Assembly: GCA_964488865.1 (NCBI GenBank)
Contig: CAZAWR010000045.1
Span: 1-64,000 of the forward strand
Reading direction: 5' to 3'
Origin: MWCO01 sp964488865
GTDB lineage: Bacteria > Myxococcota_A > Polyangia > Polyangiales > Polyangiaceae
Length of the DNA stretch: 64,000 bases
The notes under the pieces were generated by a model that saw only the letters and a program-made list of their open reading frames with translations, had not been told where the DNA came from and did no database searches. Each line of letters begins with the position of its first letter. The stretch's first letter is position 1. This document shows positions 54,473-62,514 of this stretch, in pieces. The position numbers and the translations under genes were made by a program.

Positions 54473-55518
54473 TGAAACGAGTGCGACACGCAATGCTGGT
54501 CGCGATGCTGCTGACGACGGGGTCGTTCAGCTTCGCGCAAGGCCTCGGCCCGATGCAGGCGCCTGCGGAGAGCGAGGCGATGACGGACAAGGCCCGGGAC
54601 CTGTACATGGAAGGGCGAACGCTCTACGGGCAGCGAGCGTGGGACAAGGCGCACGCGGCGTTCCTGGCGGCATGGAGCCTGAAGAAGCATTGGCAGATCG
54701 CGGGGATGCTTGGGCACTGCGAGGTGCAGCTGGGCCGACACCGAGACGCTGCGGAGCACCTCGCGTTCGCGGTGCGAACGGGCTCACCGAGCGCGAACCC
54801 GTCGGAGCTCAAGGTCTTGCAGGACCAGCTCGCCGAGGTGAAGCGCAAGGTCGGCGTGGTGAGCGTACAGGTGGAAGGGCAGCAAGCGGAGGTGTTGATG
54901 GACGGCAGGGTCGTCGGCACTTCGCCCCTACACGACCCGCTGTTCGTGGACCCCGGGGAGTACGTGCTGAAGGCGCGAACGGCGGACCGGACGTCCTCGG
55001 AGGTGAAGGTGACGGTGGGTGCAGGGAGCGTGAAAGAGATCATGTTGCGGCTGGACCGGGGTGTCGAAGCGGAGCCCAGTCCGGCGACGCCTGCAGGGTC
55101 GAGCGCGGGTCCGAAGGGCGAGGGCGAACGGGCAGAGGGCAACGTGCTGTACCCCGTCCTCTTCGCGTCGTCCGGGGCGCTGTTCGTGGGAGGGGCGGTG
55201 CTCGGAGGGGTGTTCTGGAGCAAGGCCTCTGGCAACGCGGACGACGTCAACGGGCTTCGAGACAGCCTGCCTTCGGACGGGTGCGCGAACCCGGCTCATG
55301 CCTCGGACTGCGCGCGGCTTGCGGAGGCGCGGGACGACTACGACAGCAACCGGACGCGCCGGAACATCGCGCTGGTGGTGGGGGGCGTCGGGCTGGTCGG
55401 GGCGGGTGTGACGGGATACCTCTGGATGCAGGAATCGAAGCCGGAGCCGCGAGCGCTGACCGTCTTGCCCTTCTCGGACGGGGCGACGGCAGGGGTCGTG
55501 GCGGCAGGGTCCTTCTGA
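54472..55518 (+). CDS. Secreted TPR/PEGA-like membrane protein
   Basis: A 348-residue protein. The signal peptide ends SFAQ (residue 23). TPR-like helices span about 35-110 (LYMEGRTLYGQRAWDKAHAAFLAAW). A PEGA-type beta domain (about 125-195) contains VEGQQAEVLMDGRVVGTSPL and VDPGEYVLKA. Two membrane segments near 225-245 and 300-320 bracket a small Cys-containing loop. The architecture equals that of the protein at 1227-2216. Function is unknown; an envelope adaptor is plausible. Confidence 0.78.
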   Translation: MKRVRHAMLVAMLLTTGSFSFAQGLGPMQAPAESEAMTDKARDLYMEGRTLYGQRAWDKAHAAFLAAWSLKKHWQIAGMLGHCEVQLGRHRDAAEHLAFAVRTGSPSANPSELKVLQDQLAEVKRKVGVVSVQVEGQQAEVLMDGRVVGTSPLHDPLFVDPGEYVLKARTADRTSSEVKVTVGAGSVKEIMLRLDRGVEAEPSPATPAGSSAGPKGEGERAEGNVLYPVLFASSGALFVGGAVLGGVFWSKASGNADDVNGLRDSLPSDGCANPAHASDCARLAEARDDYDSNRTRRNIALVVGGVGLVGAGVTGYLWMQESKPEPRALTVLPFSDGATAGVVAAGSF

Positions 55519-55526
55519 CGGGATAA

Positions 55527-55545
55527 CGTTGGCGGAGCGCCAACG
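55527..55545. terminator. Terminator-like hairpin
   Basis: CGTTGGCG and CGCCAACG form a perfect eight-pair stem with a GAG loop, nine bases after the TPR/PEGA gene stop. No T-run follows. The remaining 220 bases before the next gene show no other clear feature. Confidence 0.5.
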
Positions 55546-55762
55546 GTCAAACTGGTGACCAGGGACCGGGAATTCTGAAACGGGGGCACTCTTCCGTTGC
55601 CTGCTGCCAGCTCAGCATTGACCAGCATGGCTTCGGCTCTGTGTGGTCTTGTTTGGGGGCCAAGGGGAAAGCGGTCGTGGTTACTTTGAAGGACTACGAC
55701 GTCGAGGCAATGGGGGCCGCGGTCCTGTGGTTCCGGGGGAGGAAGCGGGCTATGCTTCCCTC

Positions 55763-57004
55763 GTGCTTCATTCGATGTTGTTCGCCAACATGCGGACCCT
55801 TGCGGGGGCGGTCACGCTCGCGCGTTCGAGCGCGGGGAGGCACCGGGCTTGTCTCGAGGTCGGGGTGGGTGCGCTTCCCCACCACTGGGGCTTCCTGGTG
55901 TGCACGGACACATCGGGTCTGGCGGCTGCGCTCGAGGGCATGGGTCCCCGGCCGACCGAGATCGAGGAAGCGCTGCAGGCGCGGTGGATCGACGAGGACT
56001 TCGCGGAGCGATTGACGGAGCCTTTCCGGATTGACGTGAACGCGCCGGCCGATGGGAGCTTGCTGTTCGAGCGGGACCCGCTGGTGACGGTGGAGGGACC
56101 TTTGTGGCAGGCGTGGTTGGCCGCGCACTGGGCCAGGGCGTGGCTGGAGCTTCCCTGCTCGGTGGCGACGCGTGCTGCCCGGTTGACGATTGCGGCCGGC
56201 AAGATGGGCGTGATGGATGCAGCTTCGTCGTCGATTCCGGACCCGGAGCTGGCGATCCGGGTGGCGCGGGCGGCGCACGTGGGGGGACTTCGTGCGACGC
56301 AGAACGCGGTGGCGGCTTCGCGGCTGGGCATCAAGCTTCGGGTGACGAAGCCGCCGGAGGCGCTGAGCTTGGCTGAGGAGGCGGAGATCGTGCCGGAGCG
56401 AGGATGGACGTTCCGGTCGACGGCGGTGGGCGCGGTCGCGCATTTGGGACCTGGCGACGACGAGGAGGAGACGCTGGCGGACTTGCAGCGGCACGGTCTT
56501 CAAGCGGCGGAGTGGGCGAGCCGCGGGGTAGCGGGGGTCCACGCGGGGTTGCAGTTGCGGGTGGACTTGGTGGCGATCGAGGAAGAGGGCGCGTGGGTAC
56601 CGAGGCTGGGGGCGATTCCGGACATCACGGCCACCCCGGGACGCAAGCTCGTGGTTCGCTACTTCGATCGAACCGGCCAGCCCATCGCCGATGTCGTCCA
56701 CGGCGTATCCGAGCGGCTCATGCCTGCCGAGGAAGCGATGCTCATCGGTCACCTCGAGGTGCCGGCGGCCATCCCGATCATCGGTGCGACGTCGAGCAAG
56801 CCGGTACTGGAGCCCTTGATGAGGACGGGGAGAGCGGTAGGGACGTCGAGCTCGGTGGTGAAGGCGCGCGGCGAGCTACGGAGCGCGCTGGAGGTATTGC
56901 CGGCGGCATACGCCCGTCTTCGCCACCCGGCGCGTTTTCCGGTGGGCCTCACGCGCGCGCTGGCGGAGTTGAAGGCGGAGCTCGTGTCGATGCACGCCTG
57001 CTGA
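55763..57004 (+). CDS. Diverged nicotinate phosphoribosyltransferase-like protein
   Basis: About 413 residues with the layout of NAPRTase, which makes nicotinate mononucleotide in NAD salvage. It has FRIDVNAPADGSLLFERDPLVTVEGPLWQAWLAAHWA, VATRAARLTIAAG, VARAAHVGGLRATQNAVAASRLGI and ATPGRKLVVRYFDRTG. However, the LRRA signature after the Ala/Arg helix reads ASSSIPD, the GTMAHS-type His motif is not visible, and the RxDSGD motif is absent. It may have lost or changed activity. The start is uncertain (GTG 55763 or ATG 55775). It ends just before a repeat-element fragment. Confidence 0.6.
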   Translation: MLHSMLFANMRTLAGAVTLARSSAGRHRACLEVGVGALPHHWGFLVCTDTSGLAAALEGMGPRPTEIEEALQARWIDEDFAERLTEPFRIDVNAPADGSLLFERDPLVTVEGPLWQAWLAAHWARAWLELPCSVATRAARLTIAAGKMGVMDAASSSIPDPELAIRVARAAHVGGLRATQNAVAASRLGIKLRVTKPPEALSLAEEAEIVPERGWTFRSTAVGAVAHLGPGDDEEETLADLQRHGLQAAEWASRGVAGVHAGLQLRVDLVAIEEEGAWVPRLGAIPDITATPGRKLVVRYFDRTGQPIADVVHGVSERLMPAEEAMLIGHLEVPAAIPIIGATSSKPVLEPLMRTGRAVGTSSSVVKARGELRSALEVLPAAYARLRHPARFPVGLTRALAELKAELVSMHAC

Positions 57005-57010
57005 GGCTGA

Positions 57011-57042
57011 GGCCCAAACCAAGCACCGTTCGAAGATGTGCT
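57011..57042. repeat. Dispersed palindromic element, left-end fragment
   Basis: The first 25 bases (GGCCCAAACCAAGCACCGTT onward) match 48618-48642 at 22 of 25 positions and keep an AGCAC/GTGCT stem. The rest of the element is not recognisable here. It lies between two convergent genes, seven bases after the NAPRT-like stop. Confidence 0.65.
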
Positions 57043-57127
57043 CGGCAGAAGAATCAATCCATCGCCGTCGCCGATCTGGGTTTCGCTTGCCTCTCGGTCA
57101 AGGGATCGAGACTTCCGCCAGCCACAT

Positions 57128-58078
57128 CTAGGGGTTGCTCTTGGCGGTTCGGTCCGCGCCCTTGCAGCATCGAAAGCCGGTGGAGTAGTCGTGGTACTTC
57201 GGTTCGTGTCCGATGGTCACGAAGGCGCAGCCGCGACCATGCTCGCTGGTCGTGCTGTAGAAGCCGCCCATGAAGATTCCGTGACCCGTGTTCTTTTCGA
57301 TCTTCTTGCGGATGTCGTCGCGCAAGGGGATCTTGTTCTCGAGGGATGCGTCCACCGTGTCGCTGATCCACTCGTGCAGGTTACCGACCATGTCGGCCAC
57401 GCCGTAGCCGCTCACGCATTGCTCGTACTCGCCGGTCTTGGCGAGGAAGCCCGGTTGCTGGTTGAGCTTGGGGTCGTTGAAGTGTTCGTCGTACTTCCAT
57501 GCGCGGGGGTTGGTGCCATGGATGCGGGAGAGCAGATGGTGCTTGCTGGCGTTGCAGGCGCCCTTGGTCACTTGGGGCCCGTAGGGATACATGAAGCCGC
57601 GGGGGCCGCGACAGGCGCGGTACCACTCGTGCAGGGAGCAGAGGCGCTTGCCGGCGGCCTCGCAGGCCGCTTGGGCCTCGGTCCGACTGATGTAGGCCTG
57701 GGGAACGACTCCCTGTGCCGATCGCGCCTCGTAGCGAACGCCTTGCGCGGGCCGCTCGTAGGGGGAGTACGGCGCGACGGCGCCGCCGTCGGCGACGACG
57801 ACCAGGTGGGCTTCCCACTTGTCCACGCAGGACCGCCCGACCTGCGCCATGTCCGGGGGGCATGCAGGCGGTTCGGGGGCGGAGGCTGCCGGGAGCGCGC
57901 TCGGGGCGGAGGAAGCGACAGGGACGGTCGAGGCGACCGATGCGGCGGAGGCGCTCGCGGACACCGCCGGGTTGGCCGTCTCGACGGCGCGCGTGTTCAC
58001 GACGGGGCTGACGAGGGCTGGTTCGTTCGACGTGCAGGCGATCGCGAGGGTCCAGAGGGCCGCGGGGGGGACGCGCAT
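57128..58078 (-). CDS. SUMF1/formylglycine-generating-enzyme-domain lipoprotein
   Basis: A 316-residue protein. The lipobox LAIAC places the acylated Cys at residue 15. An Ala/Ser/Val-rich linker runs to about residue 70. The FGE-sulfatase-like domain contains CVDKWEAHLV, AACEAAGKRLCSLHEWYRAC, YGVADMVGNLHEWISD, MGGFYS and TGFRCCKG. It shares the plan of the lipoprotein at 163-1233 but lacks its Asp/Thr repeat linker. No catalytic assignment is made. It starts 12 bp after the hydrolase gene stop on the same strand. Confidence 0.85.
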   Translation of the reverse strand: MRVPPAALWTLAIACTSNEPALVSPVVNTRAVETANPAVSASASAASVASTVPVASSAPSALPAASAPEPPACPPDMAQVGRSCVDKWEAHLVVVADGGAVAPYSPYERPAQGVRYEARSAQGVVPQAYISRTEAQAACEAAGKRLCSLHEWYRACRGPRGFMYPYGPQVTKGACNASKHHLLSRIHGTNPRAWKYDEHFNDPKLNQQPGFLAKTGEYEQCVSGYGVADMVGNLHEWISDTVDASLENKIPLRDDIRKKIEKNTGHGIFMGGFYSTTSEHGRGCAFVTIGHEPKYHDYSTGFRCCKGADRTAKSNP

Positions 58079-58089
58079 GATGGGGAAGA

Positions 58090-59004
58090 TTACTCCGTGG
58101 GCGTGACGTGGCTGTGGGAATCGGTCGACGGTCGGAGGATGGCGAGCAGCCTTCGGTTTACGGTGTCCGGTTGTTCTTGATGGACGAAGTGGCCGGCATT
58201 GGGAATGCGATGGATTTCGAGGTCGGGGGCGAAGCGTTCGGAGCCTTCGAGCAAGGACTCGCCGAGGGCGGAATCGTGCTGTCCCCAGAGGATGGACACG
58301 GGGACCTGGATGGGTGCGTAAGAGGCACGCAGGGTGCGCAGGAGCAAGGGGTGGAACGCTCCTCGGGCGGCGTGGCGGTAGTACGCGATGGCGGCGCGTG
58401 CGGCGCCGGGCTCGAGCAAGGCTCGTCGGGAGGCCTCGAGGATCTCGGCGGGAGGCTCGTGGGGTCTGCGGAAGTTGGCTCGAAACAGGCGCACCAGGTT
58501 GGCCCCTTCGTTCTTCGTGAGCCACCACTCCGGCAGCAGAGGCAGCTGGAAGAACAGCATGTACCAGCTGCGGGCGAGCTGGCGAAGGTCGGAGGTGAGG
58601 GCCTCCGCCATTCTGACCGGATGCGGACAGTTGAGGATGACGAGTCGTCGCAGCAGCCAGGGGTGATGGGTGGCGAGGTGCCAGGCAAGGGCTCCCCCCC
58701 AGTCGTGACCGACCAGGGCGAGGGGCTTGGGGGAAGTGGATCGAATGAGGGCTTCGATGTCGGTGGCGAGAGTATGGATGTCGTAGCCGGAGCGAGGTCG
58801 GTCGGAGCTACCGTAGCCGCGCAGGTCGGGGGCGATGACGCGGAAGCCGGCGCGCACGAGGGTGGGAAGCTGCAAGTCCCAGGAACGGTGGGTCTCGGGA
58901 AAGCCGTGGAGCAGCATCACGGTGGGGCCGTCACCGGCCATGACGTAGTGAAGCTGAATGCCGTTCACCTGAGCGAAGTGGCTTTCGGGGCGCGGGAATT
59001 CCAT
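58090..59004 (-). CDS. Alpha/beta hydrolase, epoxide-hydrolase/dehalogenase-like
   Basis: A 304-residue enzyme. The oxyanion segment HGFPETHRSW, the nucleophile Asp in VGHDWGGAL, an acid in LWGQHDSALG, and the catalytic His in NAGHFVHQEQP are all present. HGFPE and HDWGG fit soluble epoxide hydrolases and haloalkane dehalogenases; the substrate is not determinable. The ATG at 59004 has AAGGA eight bases upstream; ATG 59025 is the alternative. Confidence 0.85.
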   Translation of the reverse strand: MEFPRPESHFAQVNGIQLHYVMAGDGPTVMLLHGFPETHRSWDLQLPTLVRAGFRVIAPDLRGYGSSDRPRSGYDIHTLATDIEALIRSTSPKPLALVGHDWGGALAWHLATHHPWLLRRLVILNCPHPVRMAEALTSDLRQLARSWYMLFFQLPLLPEWWLTKNEGANLVRLFRANFRRPHEPPAEILEASRRALLEPGAARAAIAYYRHAARGAFHPLLLRTLRASYAPIQVPVSILWGQHDSALGESLLEGSERFAPDLEIHRIPNAGHFVHQEQPDTVNRRLLAILRPSTDSHSHVTPTE

Positions 59005-59254
59005 CGTCGTGTTCCTTGCCGGCATCGCGGTGGTCGATTGGTCCGGTCCTGGTGAGATGCGCGAGGGTGCCGGAGCATCGTGAATGGGCGCGCAGTTCGC
59101 GAGATGGTCGTGGCAGGGAAGAGCGGGGGGCGAACGCGCGTATCACGAGGATGGAACGCGAGCGCTGTGTTTCTAGCGGATTGTACGAATCCAGCGCGCC
59201 AAAAATGCCTGTCCCGCCATGGTCAATCCCCAGGTCGCGGAGTAGAGTTCAAGC

Positions 59255-61027
59255 ATGCGCCTTACCCTTTTCGTCGCCCCATGCATCAGTGCACTCCTTG
59301 TTCTGGCCGCTGGCTGCGGACAGGAGACTGACGACTCGTCACCCGAAGTCACGGAGCAGCGGTTCGACCCGATCGTGGGTGGGACGAAGGACACGAGCAC
59401 GGCGGCCAACGATGCGGTGGTGATGGTCTACGTCACGTCGAACGTGAATGACCCCTATGCGGGCAAGGGGGCGTGCACGGGGACGGTGATTGCTCCGAAC
59501 GTGGTGATCACCGCGCGGCACTGCGTCGCTCAGACGCAGCCGACGGTGAGTTGCTACAACGACATCATTTCGAACTATCCCGCCAGCTGGATCTACATCC
59601 TCAAGGGTGTGGAGCCGGACATGATTTACACGTCGGCGAAGCAGGTCTTCCACGACGGTTCGAGCAGTTTGTGCGGGCACGATGTGGCGCTGATTGTGAC
59701 CAACAGCGCGATGACGACCGTGACACCGAAGAAGGTGCGGGTGAAGAACGGGCCGTACGTTGGGGAGACGTTCAAGGCGGTGGGCTACGGGCTCACCAAC
59801 CCGAACGACGAAGAATCGTCCGGGGTTCGTTACTACCGAAACGGGGTCCAGGTGTTGGGGGCCACGTGGGGAACGGGCGACCGGGACTTTGACGGGACGG
59901 TATCGATTTGTTCGGGTGACTCAGGCGGTCCGGCGCTGTCGTCGCAGGACGCGGTGTTCGGGATAACGTCGCGGGGCGGGGGTTGTTACAACAACGACAA
60001 CGTCTGGACGCGAACGGACATTTACAAGTCGCTGATCGACCAGGCGATGGCGGCAGCGAACTCGTCGTACAAGGGCGAGGATGGGACGGTGTACGGGTCG
60101 GGCGGCAGCGGGGGGACAGGCGGGACCGGGGGCACGGGTGGCAGTGGGGGAACGGGAGGGACCGGGGGCACGGGAGGTTCGGGCGGGACCGGAGGCACCG
60201 GAGGAAGTGGTGGCACAGGCGGCAGCGGCGGCACGGGCGGGGCCGGGGGCACGGGTGGCTCAGGTGGGACCGGAGGCACCGGAGGAAGTGGCGGCACAGG
60301 GGGCGCCGGAGGAAGTGGCGGCACAGGGGGCAGCGGCGGCACAGGCGGCACAGGCGGCTACGGGGGTTCTGGCGGTACGGGCGGCTACGGTGGCACCGGC
60401 GGAGCGGGAGGCTCAGGAGGTGCTTCGACCGGCGAGTGCGGACCGAACATCGCCTGCCCCGGGGGTGACCTCTGCGTGCAGAGCTTCGGACAGTACTACT
60501 GCTCCCAGGCGTGCAACGCAGAGAACCCGACGTGCCCGCCCAACTACGAGTGCGCGACCAACCTCGGCGCGTGCTTCAAGTCGGAGCAGTGCGACAACGA
60601 CGTCTGCGCGCCCGGTTTGGTTTGCGTCGACAACGGGGGCAAGTACTGCACGACGTACTGCGACGCGGCGGGCGGGTGTCCGCTGGGGTACGCGTGCGAT
60701 GCCGCGTGGAACGTGTGCTTCAAGGCCCAGACCGAGGGTTGCGGGCCCTACAACGACTGCGGGGCGGGAAAGGTGTGTGTGGACGACGGGGGCAAGTACT
60801 GCACGACGTACTGCGACGCGGCGGGGGCATGCCCTGCGGGTTACGCGTGCGAGGCCGAATCGAACGTCTGCTTCCGTCAGAAGGCGACGACGACGCCGAC
60901 CTTTGGGGACAGCTCGAGCTCCGGGTCCTGCTCGGCTACGATCGCGCCGACGAGCACGTGGACGCCATCGTGGATGCTTCTCGGTCTTGCGGCGGGTCTC
61001 GCGGCGCTGCGGCGGCGCCGCGGCTGA
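59255..61027 (+). CDS. Trypsin-like serine protease with Gly-rich linker and MYXO-CTERM-like tail
   Basis: A 590-residue surface protease. A lipoprotein-like signal ends LAAGC (Cys21). An S1 trypsin domain starts at IVGGT (about residue 40) with the full triad His89 (TARHC), Asp143 (GHDVALI) and Ser223 (GDSGGP). Then come about 110 residues of GGTGG/GGSGG repeats. Two Cys-rich modules share NGGKYCTTYCDAAG / DGGKYCTTYCDAAG. The last 30 residues have a hydrophobic helix and LRRRRG, typical of the MYXO-CTERM sorting signal. Having both a lipobox and MYXO-CTERM is unusual; the Cys may not be lipidated. Confidence 0.9.
   Translation: MRLTLFVAPCISALLVLAAGCGQETDDSSPEVTEQRFDPIVGGTKDTSTAANDAVVMVYVTSNVNDPYAGKGACTGTVIAPNVVITARHCVAQTQPTVSCYNDIISNYPASWIYILKGVEPDMIYTSAKQVFHDGSSSLCGHDVALIVTNSAMTTVTPKKVRVKNGPYVGETFKAVGYGLTNPNDEESSGVRYYRNGVQVLGATWGTGDRDFDGTVSICSGDSGGPALSSQDAVFGITSRGGGCYNNDNVWTRTDIYKSLIDQAMAAANSSYKGEDGTVYGSGGSGGTGGTGGTGGSGGTGGTGGTGGSGGTGGTGGSGGTGGSGGTGGAGGTGGSGGTGGTGGSGGTGGAGGSGGTGGSGGTGGTGGYGGSGGTGGYGGTGGAGGSGGASTGECGPNIACPGGDLCVQSFGQYYCSQACNAENPTCPPNYECATNLGACFKSEQCDNDVCAPGLVCVDNGGKYCTTYCDAAGGCPLGYACDAAWNVCFKAQTEGCGPYNDCGAGKVCVDDGGKYCTTYCDAAGACPAGYACEAESNVCFRQKATTTPTFGDSSSSGSCSATIAPTSTWTPSWMLLGLAAGLAALRRRRG
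60095..60425. repeat. Gly-rich coding repeat
   Basis: Imperfect 9- and 18-bp repeats of GGCGGCACAGG-like units encode the GGT/GGS linker of the protease. The third-base variation shows that the protein sequence is maintained while the DNA diverges. Confidence 0.85.
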
Positions 61028-61063
61028 AGCTCTATCCCTTCCGGGACAGTGAAGACGTGGTGG

Positions 61064-62257
61064 TCAAGCTCCTGCCGGTGCGGTGGCGGGGGAAAGGTCT
61101 CGGGACGTCGGGGCCGGCTCGTCAGCGTTCATGCCGCCTTCATGGATGCCGCTGACGTAGTAGGACGGGTCGTCGAGGAAGCTCATGAAGATGACGATGA
61201 ACGCGAGGGCGCTCTTCACCATCAGCCGTTTGTCGAGGTAGAGCCTGTCCAGGTTGATCTTTCGAGCTTGGGGGCTCGCGTCCTCGAAGCAGGAGAGGAA
61301 GAGACCATCGAGATCGTGAGGCGCCTCCGGGGGCGTGACGTGCTGCAGCCCCCCCGCCTGGGCGTAGCGCATGACATCGATGATGAGGGCACGCTGGTCC
61401 TGCAGTTCGATGCCGTGGTAGGCGAAGATGTGGAGCACGATGCGCTCCGCCTCCTTCATGGAGGCGAGGGCGAGCATGTCAAAGATGGCCTTGCCGGTGG
61501 GCTCGAGGTTCGTCACCTTCTTGCGCACCAAGGACATGAGCACGGCGTTCTTGAACAGCTGGTAGAGGCGCTGCGCACCGTTCAGGGGCGTGGGGTCGGG
61601 ATGCTCCACTTGCGGGTCGTACCCCTGGTAGCCGTTGACGAACATCAGTCGAAACACCGTGGCGAAGAAGTCCACGCCGCGGATCGGGTCGTCCACGTCG
61701 ATTCGCATGTCGAGCGTGTTGTCCAACCGGTCCGCGAGCTTCACGCGCACGAGTGAGGGCGCCTGCACGGCGTGATCGAGCAACTGACCGATGTAAGCGT
61801 AGTAGGTGTCCCCGGGCTGGCGCGTGAGCCAGTTCACGCGTTCCATCAGGTACCACTTGCGCTCTGGGTCCACGGATTCGAGCATCCGAAGGAAGTGCTC
61901 CTCCGCCCGCTGCGCGACCTCGGGTGGCGTGTTCTTGAACGGAATGTCCTCGAGCTTGTCGTGCAACAGACACGTCAGCAGATCGAGCTGCAACGGCTGT
62001 TCGGAAGACCGCGCCAGAAGCGCCGTCGCCCGGAGCGGATGCAGCACCGCCAAGGGCCCCAGCTTGCGTCGCTCCGTCCCGTACGCCTCGTCCAGGTAGG
62101 AAAGGACGTCGAGCAAGATGGCCTTCTCTCCCTCGGCGAGGGTACGACGGCCGAGGATCAACGAGAGGATGTTACGGCTGCCCACGCCCCTGGCGCTGAG
62201 CTGCAGGTTGAGGATGGCAGACAGACGGAAGAACTCGCCGAGATCATGAAGTTCCAT
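61064..62257 (-). CDS. HD-domain protein related to RelA/SpoT hydrolase domains
   Basis: A 397-residue protein. The metal-binding pattern of a (p)ppGpp-hydrolase-like HD domain is present: HPLRATALLA, the HD pair in LTCLLHDKLEDIPF, and VRVKLADRLDNTLDMR, which equals the SpoT IKLADRLHNMR motif. No synthetase, TGS or ACT domain follows; the remaining half is helical with LMFVNGYQGYDPQ and a hydrophobic segment near residue 350 (ALAFIVIFMSFL). It may hydrolyse alarmones or another nucleotide, but this is inference. The ATG at 62257 has GAGGAG upstream; GTG 62302 is an alternative. Confidence 0.75.
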   Translation of the reverse strand: MELHDLGEFFRLSAILNLQLSARGVGSRNILSLILGRRTLAEGEKAILLDVLSYLDEAYGTERRKLGPLAVLHPLRATALLARSSEQPLQLDLLTCLLHDKLEDIPFKNTPPEVAQRAEEHFLRMLESVDPERKWYLMERVNWLTRQPGDTYYAYIGQLLDHAVQAPSLVRVKLADRLDNTLDMRIDVDDPIRGVDFFATVFRLMFVNGYQGYDPQVEHPDPTPLNGAQRLYQLFKNAVLMSLVRKKVTNLEPTGKAIFDMLALASMKEAERIVLHIFAYHGIELQDQRALIIDVMRYAQAGGLQHVTPPEAPHDLDGLFLSCFEDASPQARKINLDRLYLDKRLMVKSALAFIVIFMSFLDDPSYYVSGIHEGGMNADEPAPTSRDLSPATAPAGA

Positions 62258-62514
62258 GGCTCTCCTCAATGGCGCTGATGCCGGTGCCGGCGCGTTCGAC
62301 ACGCACGCGACTCAGTGGGCGGAAGCAACAGCAGCACATGGCAATGTTCACCTTAACCGAGACGGTCCGAAAGCCAAGCGGTTCTACGTTACACTTGGCG
62401 AGCCGTCTGCCCGGTCGGAATCGAGTGTGACAAGAGTGACAGGACGGAATGTCAGGAAGCCCATGGTGGCCAGCTTTCGGCGAAGGGCTGCACGAGGGGA
62501 GTCTCGACCGATCC

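Noticed and set aside
60095..60425. Regular repeats that could suggest a CRISPR array
   Set aside because: They lie in frame inside the protease gene and encode GGT/GGS linkers; there are no unique spacers and no cas genes.
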